Origin: Begonia masoniana
Taxonomy: Eukaryota > Streptophyta > Magnoliopsida > Cucurbitales > Begoniaceae
NCBI GenBank assembly: GCA_022432975.1
Contig: CM039503.1
Coordinates: 44,286,655 to 44,350,654 of the forward strand
Reading direction: 5' to 3'
DNA: 64,000 nt
Of this stretch, positions 45,892-55,215 are shown piece by piece (position 1 is the stretch's first letter; each line of letters starts with the position of its first letter). Both the position numbers and the translations under genes were made by a program. The notes beneath the pieces are model-generated. The model searched no databases and was not told where the DNA came from. It was given only the letters and a program-made list of their open reading frames with translations.

Positions 45892-46387
45892 TTGATATGT
45901 ATCATTTGAATGTTTTTTCTGTTTAGTAACCAATATAAAGAATATTTCTGTGATCTGTTTGATTGTTAATAACTTGATATTATGGTAATTCTCTTTTTGG
46001 AGTAATAACCAGAAACGAAGAATCATTTTAGACTTGCATGAGTTTCGGTTTAAGCTTACCCAGGCAAGCCCACGTTACCTGATTATTATTTCGAACCGTT
46101 ATTCATCATCTGCTTAAAGGTAATTTCTGTTTGGTAATCCGATTACTATCCAGCTTGATATACCATGTCTATCATCATTTAAAATTTGCTTGTTTAATCG
46201 TAGACATGATCGGATAACGTTTACTGTAATTTTACCTGAAGTAACACTGTAATATTTTGTTTCCTTGCTGTTTATGTGTATTCGCTTGGTACTACGTAGC
46301 AGTAACTTTTACCTTGCTTCCTTGAATCAACGTATTCTCTAACCAGTATAAGTTATATTGAGAATATTGAAATTGTGGTTCTATTTT
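45892..46387 (+). other. E0 leader, middle part (copy B)
   Basis: Copy of 37331-37831 with a 5-bp deletion near 45910. No gene. The last bases, atttt (46383-46387), are the left TSD of T2. Confidence 0.7.
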
Positions 46388-48494
46388 TGAAACACCCGAT
46401 TCCATCGAACCGATTTTACCTTGTCATCTAATAGTGTACACTTTATGGATGAAATTGGGAGAAATATTGATTAGGTTAATGCGTGACTAAGTAAGGGCAT
46501 AATGGTAAATGGAGATCTATAGTGGATAACGTATTTCAGGGAGGGTTTAATGAGGTTTAGCCGCCACTGTTTTCTCATTTTCCTTTCTCGGCATTTAGCT
46601 CAGCTAAGCCGAGTTTCTCTCGGCAATTTTCCCTCCCATTCTCTCCAAGCTAGGTGAGTTCTACTTTGATTTCTTAGTACATTGTAACTATCGGTGTTAG
46701 AGGGGCTTTAAATGCGAGTTTTGAGAATGCTGTAAGTGAGAGTTAGTTCGGGTTTGGGGGCATATCAGGAATGCTTGATGATCTGAGTTCCCAAACTAAT
46801 TTCTTATGAGTTCTGGTAGATTTGAGGATAGTTTAGAATGAAGCTTAACTAATACTCTGTCTACGGCTATAGGTTTGAGCAAAACCCTAAGTAGTTTGCA
46901 ACCAAGCTTTTCCAGGAAACCAGGTAAGTAGAGTATGTGTGTGCCTTCGGGTCTACATCACAAAATAGTAAGTTTATGCTTGTTTGAATGTTTTCTGTAT
47001 GTCATGTATTATGTTTTGGAAAGAACACGAAAATGAATTTACATGTATGGCATGGCAAGGTATGAACAGAATGTACTAGATCAGCTGTTAAGGGAACTAA
47101 TCCGCCCCTTAATTTATGAAGAGGATGTATGACTTTGGAAAAATTGATCCGCTCCAAATGGAATTTAGGATCAGATCAGCTGTTAAGGGAACTAATCCGC
47201 CCCTTAATTTATGAAGAGGATGTATGACTTTGGGAAAAATGATCCAACTCCCAATGGAACCGAGGGATCAGATCTGAGAAAGAACGTAAATGCAACTGAG
47301 ATATGAAAGTAGAAACGGCATGACTAGGATTTATGTTTCAGCATATCATTTCATTATTGCTTTACTTACTTAGCATTAGGCTAATAGATGGGTTTTGTGA
47401 TGTAGGTGAAGAAATTCCAGCAGGTGTGTTCTCTGAGTATGTTGAGGACTAGGCTGGTTGGAGGAGTGCATTCACACATCGACTTGACAATTGATGGTGC
47501 GGTTTAACTAATGTCAGTAGGTGTGAAAGTCTTATTGTCAATGGTTTAGTTTTTGTATGCTGAGAATGTTAATGGCAGTAGGAGTTTAATGTTCTTAATG
47601 ATTTTGAAGCTTTTCTGATTTTGAAAACATGAATTTTGTTTTAGTTGTAGGTTGTTATTCTGGATTTATAAAATTGTGGATTTATATTGTTTGAATAGCT
47701 GCTGTTAAAATTTACAAGTTCTTTAGTAGGCAGAGTTGTCTGTTTGTTAAGAGTGTTACTGTTCACCGGTGGATGTAGTCTATCAGTAGGTGTAATCTAT
47801 CGGTGGATGTAGTCTATCGGTGGATGTAATCTATCGGTGGATGTAATCTATCGATGGATGTTGTCAAACGGAAGACGTGAGTAATAGGTTTTGTCGTTTT
47901 ATGATCGGTGGACGTGAGTAATAGGTTTTTTGTCGTTCTATGATCGGTGGACATTAGTAATAGATTTTTGTCGTTTTGTGATCGGTCGATGCTGAGGGTT
48001 ACTGTCGTTCGAAGGATTCGATCGGTGAACGTGAGCGATGGTTGTGGGTAGTCGACATGTCGATCGACTGTCACTGTTTAGCGATAGATGTCTTTATTTC
48101 TTGAGCGGTGGATGTGGGTAGTCGACATGACGTTCGACTGACACTGTTTAGCGGTGGATGCCTTCTATTTCCGTCTCTACTGCTGAGACCATTTTGTTTC
48201 TGCTTCTGCCGCTGACACTGTTTAGCGGTGGATGCCTTTTGTTTCTATTTCTATCACTGGAACTTTTCAGCGGTGGACGCGTTCTGTTTTGTTTTGTTTT
48301 CTTTCAACCAAGAGTCCTTAATATTTTAATTATTTAATGAATGTCGTTTTATACAAATATTTTCCGCTGTAAGTTTTTACGTTTAAGGATCAAATTTTGA
48401 TTTTTGAATGAAAGTTTAAGATTTTCTCAGAATGTCATAGTGTGGTTCAGTATTATGAGTAACGAACCGGGTTTATATAATTCGGGGTGTTACA
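46388..48494 (+). repeat. T2 5' LTR (2107 bp)
   Basis: Begins TGAAACACCCG (TGTAACACCCG in the 3' LTR) and ends GGTGTTACA. It carries the 94-bp repeats (about 47089-47275), an intron-like block (46924-47405) and a short 17-bp array with variants (47770-47860). Confidence 0.94.
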
Positions 48495-48497
48495 GTA

Positions 48498-48508
48498 TGG
48501 TATCAGAG
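48498..48508 (+). other. T2 primer-binding site
   Basis: TGGTATCAGAG three bases after the LTR end, the same arrangement as T1. Confidence 0.92.
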
Positions 48509-48649
48509 ACATTCAGTTAAACTGTTCAAAAGATTACTCATCAGTGCCTATCGTTGCATGGAAGTACTTCAACAACTGTAAGTGTTTATGTTAACCTTAG
48601 CTATTAGATATTTAATAGTGTAATTAACCCTGTACAGGAATCTAGTAAG

Positions 48650-49401
48650 ATGTCTAGACGACCAGGAAGACCAAGAGTACCAAGAGAGATACCAAATCTG
48701 GGACGTGAGGAGGATCCTAGTGTAATTAGGCAGCTGACGGACTTGGTGCGTCAGCAGACCGATTTGGTTCGTCAGCAGTCCGATCAGTTGGGAGTATTGT
48801 TGAACCGAGAAGTACAAGGAAGTGCCAACTTGAGTTCCAGCAGTGAGCATTCAGGAGACTGATTCTGGAGGCTACAGCCTCCCACACTTGATGGAAAATC
48901 GTCCAATCCGATTGTTGCTGAGGAATGGCTTAGGAAGATTAAGAGCATGTTCAGATGTGCCAACATCGGAGAAGGAGACAAAGTCACTCTAGCAACGTTC
49001 CATTTGGCTGGGGACGCTCAACTTTGGTGGGAAACAATAGAGACCACCACTGATGTTCTGGCTATGTCCTGGTCTCAGTTCAAGGAGATTTTCTATGAGA
49101 AATATTTTAACAGCACAGTCCTGGCCGCAAAGAAGGTAGAGTTTCTGAACTTGAAGCACACAGGGTCTGTGGCAGAGTACAGTAGGCAATTCGAGTGCCT
49201 ATCCAGGTTTACTGGACATTTTGTTCACAAGAATGAGGATAAGGTGTTTCAGTTTGTGCATGGACTGAAGCCGAAAATTTACAGAGGAGTCAAATTTTGT
49301 GGTATTAAAAGGCTGTCATTCAGTGAAGTTGTGTCCACAACATTGGAGGTGGAAGAAGCTGAAATGAAGTGTTCTGGACCGAAGGAAGCCCCGCGAAAGT
49401 T
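48650..49401 (+). pseudogene. T2 gag capsid, split by a stop and by the Cassandra element
   Basis: Starts MSRRPGRPRVPRE. A TGA at 48860 stands where T1 has CGA (Arg), a C-to-T change. The capsid continues in the same frame: FRCANIGEGDKV, GDAQLWWE, WSQFKEIFYEKYFN, YSRQFECLSRF and VHGLKP, up to EAEMKCSGPKEAPRKF at 49401. There the Cassandra TRIM begins; gag resumes at 50227. Apart from the TGA the capsid is intact, so this gag is in better condition than T1's. Confidence 0.94.
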
Positions 49402-49483
49402 TGTAAAGACCCCTTATCCCAGCAAGATATTGTCCGCTCTTGGGATTGGGCCGTAGCCCAATATCCTCCCCTCACGGCTTTGT

Positions 49484-49585
49484 TTGGCGAGAACTTCCCA
49501 GAAGGTCACCCAACCTGGAATTGCTCTTGCCGAAGCACTTTTAACTTCGGAGTTCTTATGGGATCCGTTGTCAATTGTGCTCCAA
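49484..49585 (-). other. 5S-rRNA-like segment in Cassandra LTR 1
   Basis: On the minus strand, ggatcccataagaactccg, then aagttaaaagtgcttcgg, then ttgggtgaccttctgggaag. These match the middle to end of plant 5S rRNA, including the internal Pol III promoter region (A box, C box), with several substitutions. It is not a functional 5S gene. Confidence 0.9.
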
Positions 49586-49835
49586 AACGCGTCTTACTAT
49601 CTTGGGAGGGATCTCCTACATATGTTTCATTTTCACATACTTCCCCAAGCAATGTGGGATTGTGACGACCCCCTATTTACGACCTGTCACCTTCCGGTTC
49701 GCCCGCGCGGACGTACCGCCATCTGGGTTCCGGTTCGTGCAGCCATCGCACTCATACGTACACATCCGGGTCATCACAATCACCCCCCCTCGGGGGTCCA
49801 ACGTCCTCGTTGGCCACATTTCCGATTGGGTACAG

Positions 49836-49847
49836 GCTCTGATACCA
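49836..49847 (-). other. Cassandra primer-binding site
   Basis: The minus strand reads TGGTATCAGAGC two bases from the LTR at 49850. Confidence 0.92.
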
Positions 49848-49931
49848 TTTGTAAAGACCCCTTATCCCAGCAAGATATTGTCCGCTCTGGGGATTGGGCC
49901 GTAACCCAATATCCTCCCCTCACGGGTTTGT

Positions 49932-50033
49932 TTGGCGAGAACTTCCCAGAAGGTCACCCAACCTGGAATTGCTCTCACCGAAGCACTTTTAACTTCGGAG
50001 TTCTTATGGGATCCGTTGTCAATTGTGCTCCAA
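49932..50033 (-). other. 5S-rRNA-like segment in Cassandra LTR 2
   Basis: Same as the copy 448 bp upstream, differing by a few bases (for example ctctcaccg for ctcttgccg). Confidence 0.9.
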
Positions 50034-50226
50034 AACGCGTCTTACTATCTTGGGAGGGATCTCTTACATATGTTTCATTTCCACATACTTTCCCAAGCGA
50101 TGTGGCATTGTGACGATCCCCTCTTTATGACCTGTCACCTTCCGGTTTGCCCGTGCAGACGTACCGCCATCCGGGTTCCGGTTCGTGCAGCCATCGCACT
50201 CATACGTACACATCCGGGTCATCACA

Positions 50227-52146
50227 AAGTTCATCCAACCCCAACAGCAGAGATGAATGAAGAGGCCCAGTGAAGGCCAGAGTAACCAAGGAACAGGAAG
50301 GAAAGTACCGGATACCAGAAAGTTTCCCCAGTGCCTTAAATGTTTGAAGAGTCACATGGGCGAGTGCAGATTTGGGACGAGAAAGTGTTTCAACTGTGAG
50401 GAGGTTGGACACACGTACAGGGAGTGCCCGAAGCCTAGAATCACCCAATGCTTTAACTGTAACAAAGTCGACCATATCAACAGGGACTGCCCAGCCTTAA
50501 AGAATGGCCCTGCTATGTTGAAACCGAGGATATTCTCCATGATGGAGTCGGGTGATGAACACCAGCCTGCTGTGGTGTCAGGTACCATATTGATCAACTC
50601 TATGCCTTCTTTTCCTTTGATAGATTCTGGTGCGACACATTCCTTTATAGCATCTGCGTTTGCTGTTAAGTTAGATGTACAGTTTACCCCTTCTATGCAT
50701 GTGTTTAATGTTGCATTACCCTCTGGTGAACGCATGCACTCTAACCAAGTGATGCTTGACTGTGATGTGTTAGTAGGGAACGTGAGTCTACCTGCTGAAC
50801 TTATTATTATAGATATAATGGGAGTTGATGTAATCCTAGGAATGGATTGGTTGTTTAAGCATTATGCCATTATAGATTGTAGGATTGGATTAGTTAGCTT
50901 CCAACTCCCTAGTGGTTTGAATCATACCTTTCAAGCTTTGAAGAAGAGTAAGGAAATGTCTATTATGACCTCTGTCAACGCTAGACCTTCTCCATGCGGG
51001 GAGTATTTGTGCTTTTTGGCCAGTGTTCTAGACACGCAACTAGTAGAAAAAGCAAGTCCTCAGAATGTCTTAGTTGTCCAAGATTTTCCAGAAGTATTCC
51101 TAGATGACCTTTCCGGCTTGCTGCCAGATAGGGAAATTGAGTTTGTTGTAGATGTTTACCCAGATGCCGAGCCTGTATCTAAGAATCCCTATAGATTAGC
51201 ACCCACGGAGCTTAAGGAATTAAAGAAACAGTTAGAGGAACTATTGGAAAAAGGGTTCATACGCCCAAGCTTTTCACCATGGGGTACACCAGTTCTTTTT
51301 GTCAAAAAGAAGGGTGGATCAATGCGTATGTGCGTGGATTATTGGGAATTGAATAAGTTAACCATCAAGAACAAGTATCCATTGCCAAGGATTGATGATT
51401 TATTCGACCAGCTTAACGGTGCACGAGTTTGCTCAAAGATTGACCTTAGGTCTGGTTATTATCAATTGAAAGTCAAATTCGAAGATATTCCAAAGACACC
51501 CTTCCGCACGAGGTATGGACATTATGAGTTCTTGGTAATGTCCTTTGGATTGACAAATGCACCAGTAGCATTTATGGATCTTATAAATAGAGTGTTTCAC
51601 GAGTATCTAGATAAATTTGTCATAGTGTTTATTGATGATATTTTAATCTATTCACGTACTAATGATGAGCATGCAAGACACCTGACCTTGGTATTGAGAG
51701 TACTAAGACAGCACCAACTTTATGCCAAGTTTTCCAAGTGTGAGTTTTGGTTGGACAGAGTTCACTTTCTTGGTCATGTGATCTCGGGTGATGGGATATC
51801 TGTCGATCCAGCGAAGGTTCGAGCAGTTAAGGAATGGCCCCAACCGAAAAATGCCACTGATATACGGAGTTTCCTTGGATTAGCAGGATATTACAGAAAA
51901 TTTATTGAAGGGTTCTCAAAGATTGCAACACCCCTCACTCGGTTAACAAGGAAAAACGTTAAGTATGCATGGACAGATGAATGTGAATCCAGTTTTCAGA
52001 CTTTGAAACAGAAGTTGACCAATGCTCCAGTATTAACACTCCCTGATGAAAATGGAAAGTTCTGCATTTATTGTGACGCTTCCAAAGTTGGACTCGGTTG
52101 TGTGTTGATGCAAGATGAAAAAGTAATAGCCTATGCTTCTAGATAG
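50227..52146 (+). pseudogene. T2 gag nucleocapsid, protease, RT and start of RNase H
   Basis: A 629-codon open stretch from 50257. It has two knuckles ([14 protein letters not shown] and [14 protein letters not shown], the second with Asp for the usual Gly), an intact protease site ([12 protein letters not shown], about 50.62 kb) and ILGMDWLF. The complete Ty3 RT shows [59 protein letters not shown] and [10 protein letters not shown] (51628-51639). It then enters RNase H ([14 protein letters not shown]). A TAG at 52144 ends it where T1 has CAG. Trp replaces the usual Arg in DYWELNK. This is the longest open frame in the window. Confidence 0.96.
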
Positions 52147-52876
52147 TTGAAAACACACGAGAAGAATTACCCTACACAAGATTTAGAATTAGCTGCAGTG
52201 ATTTTTGCACTAAAGATTTGGAGGCATTACTTGTATGGACAGTCTTGTGAGATATTTTCGGACCATAAAAGTCTGAAGTATATTTTCACACAGAAAGAAT
52301 TAAATATGAGGCAACGTAGATGGTTGGAGTTTGTCAAGGACTATGATTTTGAGATTAAATACAACCCCGGCAAGGCGAATGTAGTGGCTGATACTTTGAG
52401 TAGAGTGACAACATCGGCCTCTGCATTGATTCTTGACATACCATTAGCCTTAGAGACTGAATTCCAAAGATTTAACCTCGAGGCTGTATCTAGTATGTCA
52501 GCCATGCTTTCTGCCATATCCTTGAGGCCTACTATTTTGGAGAGAATAAAGGAAGTTCAAGTGAATGATGTTGAATGCACCAAGTACAAGTCAAGCATGG
52601 ATTCTTCCGATAAGTTGGATTTCAATTATTCAGATGATGGAATTCTCAAGTTTCAGAATAGGTGGTTTATTCCGGCTAATGTTGAACTTAGAAATGAAAT
52701 TCTTTCAGAGGCGCATTCTTCTAGACTCTCTGTCCATCCTGGAAGTACAAAACTGTATAAAGACCTTAAACAACATTATTGGTGGCCAAATATGAAAAGA
52801 AGTGTGGCCGAGTATGTAGGATTGTGTTTTAGTTTGCCAACAAGTTAAAGCTGTACATCAGAGGCCTGCAAGAGCA
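52147..52876 (+). pseudogene. T2 RNase H and integrase zinc domain
   Basis: Continues in frame after the stop: [31 protein letters not shown] and VVADTLSR (Thr for Ala), then the integrase N-terminus [19 protein letters not shown]. One extra T near 52830 (gtgttttag against T1 gtgtttag) shifts the frame inside the CLVCQQVK zinc motif and ends the stretch at 52848. RNase H acidic residues are kept. Confidence 0.93.
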
Positions 52877-53576
52877 TTGCAACCATTAACAGTTCCTGAA
52901 TGGAAATGGGAACAAATAACGATAGACTTTGTGGTAGGATTGCCTAGGACAGCAAAGGGACATGATGCAATTTGGGTGACAGTAGATCGTCTAACCAAAT
53001 CCGCCCATTTTCTGCCCATAAAGATGACCTACTCTATGGACCAACTAGTTGAATTGTATGTGCATGAGATTGTTAGACTGCATGGAGTTCCAAGCACTAT
53101 AGTTTCTAACCGAGACTCTAGATTTACGTCGAAGTTTTGGAAGAGTCTGCATACAGCTCAACTTTAGCACAACCTTTCACCCTCAAACAGATGGATAATC
53201 TGAAAGGACTATCCAAACGTTGGAGGATATGCTTCGTGCATGCATATTAGATTTTCAAGGATCTTGGAGTAAGTATTTATCATTGGTGGAATTCTCTTAT
53301 AACAACAGTTTTTAGGCAACCATAGGTATGGCACCGTATGAAGCATTGTATGGGCGAAAATACAGATCTCCTTTATATTGGGAAGAAGTTGGTGAAGCGC
53401 GATTGATTGGTCCTGATTTTATGCAGCAAATAGTGGAGAAGATTGCCCTCATTCGACAGAGAATCTTAACAGCTCAAAGCCGATGGAAAAGCTATGCCGA
53501 TAGGAGACGTAGAGAATTAGAGTTTGGAGTTGGTGATGAAGTTTTTCTTAAGATATCACCATTCAAGGAGTTGTGA
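52877..53576 (+). pseudogene. T2 integrase core, broken
   Basis: Holds IDFVVGLP (first D) and [14 protein letters not shown], where the second catalytic Asp is replaced by Asn (T1 SDRD, T2 SNRD; a G-to-A change). A short deletion near 53155 removes the AMGT-like segment and shifts frame. A TAA replaces Gln next to the ERT motif (near 53196) and a TAG replaces Gln at about 53313. The final stretch (53328-53576) is [20 protein letters not shown] and onward. Inactive. Confidence 0.92.
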
Positions 53577-53949
53577 GATTTGGAAAGAGAGGCAAGTTGA
53601 ACCCCAGATATATTGGACCATTCTCAATTTTGAAGAGGATTGGGAAGACAGTTTACAAATTACAGTTACCAACCTCTATGGAAGGGATTCACAATGTGTT
53701 CCATATTTCTATGCTAAAGAAGTGTATGCGGGATCCAACTTTAGTTGTGGAACAGCAGAGCATTGAAATTCATCCTACTCTTGCTTATGAGGAGAAACCA
53801 GTAAAGATCCTTGACTATGCTGTGAAGGTGTTGCGCAACAAAGAGGTCCCACTGGTGAAAGTTTTATAGCATAACCAGAGCATAGAGGAGACAACTTGGG
53901 AGCGCCAGCAGGACATGACGGACCAACATCCAGAATTATTCAGGTATTG
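53573..53949 (+). pseudogene. T2 integrase C-terminus and chromodomain-like tail
   Basis: Reached by a one-base shift near 53570 (attcaaggag against T1 actcaaagg). It gives RFGKRGKLNPRYIGPFSILKRIG, NVFHISMLKKC and the tail ILDYAVKVLRNKEVPLVKVL. A TAG at 53867 replaces Trp (G-to-A). The remaining EETTWERQQDM segment reads on to the stop at 53947-53949. The PPT follows at about 53971-53985. Confidence 0.92.
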
Positions 53950-53985
53950 AATTTTGAGGACAAAATTCTTTTAAGGAGGGTAGAT

Positions 53986-55215
53986 TGTAACACCCGGTTC
54001 CATCGAACCGATTTTACCTTGTCATCTAATAGTGTACATTTTATGGATGAAATTGGGAGAAATATTGATTAGGTTAATGAGTGACTAAGTAAGGGCATAA
54101 TGGTAAATGGAGATCTATAGTGGATAACGTATTTAAGGGAGGGTTTAATGAGGTTTAGCCGCCACTGTTTTCTCATTTTCATTTCTCGGCATTCAGCTCA
54201 ACTAAGCAGAGTTTCTCTCGGCAATTTTCCCTCTCATTCTCTCCAAGCTAGGTGAGTTCTACTTCGATTTCTTGCTACATTGTAACTATCGGTGTTAGAG
54301 GGGATTTAGATGCAAGTTTTGAAAATGCTGTGAGTGAGAGTTAGTTCGGGTTTGGGGGCATATTAGGAATGCTTGATGATCTGAGTTCCCAAACTAATTT
54401 CCTTATGAGTTCTGGTAGATTTGAGGATAGTTTAGAATGAAGCTTTACTGATACTCTGTCTACGGCTATAGGTTTGAGCAAAACCCGAAGTAGTTTGCAA
54501 CCAAGCTTTTCCAGGAAACCAGGTAAGTAGAGTATGTGTGTGCCTTCGGGTCTACATCACAAAACAGTAGGTTTATGCTTGTTTGAATGTTTTCTGTATG
54601 TCATGTATCATGTTTTGGAAAGAACACGAAAATGAATTTACATGTATGGCATGGCAAGGTATGAACAGAATGTAATAGATCAGCTGTTAAGGGAACTAAT
54701 CCGCCCCTTAATTTATGAAGAGGATGTATGACTTTGGAAAAATTGATCCGCTCCCAATGGAATTTAGGATCAGATCAGCTGTTAATGGAACTAATCCACC
54801 CCTTAATTTATGAAGAGGATGTATGACTTTGGGAAAAATGATCCAACTCCCAATGGAACTGAGAGATCAGATCAGAGAAAGAACGTGAATGCAACTGAGA
54901 TGTGAAAGTAGAAACTGCATCACTAGGATTTATGTTTCAGCATATCATTTCATTATTGCTTTACTTACTTAGCATTAGGCTAATAGATGAGTTTTGTGAT
55001 GTAGGTGAAGAAATTCCAACAGGTGTGTTCTCTGAGTATGTTGAGGACTAGGCTGGTTGGAGGAGTGCATTCACGCATCGACTTGACAATCTGATGGGGC
55101 GATTTAACTAATGTCAGTAGGTGTGAAAGTCTTGTTGTCAATGGTTTAGTTTTTGTATGCTGTGAATGTTAATGACAATAGGAGTTTAATGTTCTTAATG
55201 ATTTTGGAGCTTTTC
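53986..55215 (+). repeat. T2 3' LTR, part 1
   Basis: Starts TGTAACACCCGG and matches 46388 onward, with an intron-like block at 54523-55004. It is cut by S3 at 55216; the TSD ttttc is 55211-55215. Confidence 0.95.

Larger units (their letters stand above)
38754..47309. repeat. 8.56-kb tandem duplication, copy B
   Basis: Repeats copy A in the same order and orientation, then runs on into the rest of the T2 5' LTR. Differences are single-base substitutions and one-base changes in homopolymers, the latter concentrated near 38.75-41.1 kb. Confidence 0.93.
49402..50226 (-). mobile_element. Cassandra-type TRIM (825 bp) with 5S-rRNA-like LTRs
   Basis: Two 377-bp LTRs (49402-49778 and 49850-50226; TGTAAAGACC to CATCACA) flank a 71-bp internal region with only a PPT-like tract (minus strand cccccgagggggggtgat) and a PBS. 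A perfect TSD, aagtt, is at 49397-49401 and 50227-50231. Each LTR on the minus strand carries ggatcccat, gaactccgaagttaa, gtgctt and gggtgacc..ctgggaag in the order and spacing of plant 5S rRNA. This combination defines Cassandra, a non-autonomous TRIM known from many plants, probably mobilised by proteins of other elements. Confidence 0.95.

Noticed and set aside
49484..49585. Functional 5S rRNA gene
   Set aside because: Only part of 5S is recognisable, with many substitutions, and it sits inside a TRIM LTR.
49484..50113. 209-codon plus-strand open frame over the Cassandra element
   Set aside because: It overlaps LTRs, PBS and 5S-like sequence on the opposite strand of the TRIM; no protein family match is apparent to me.
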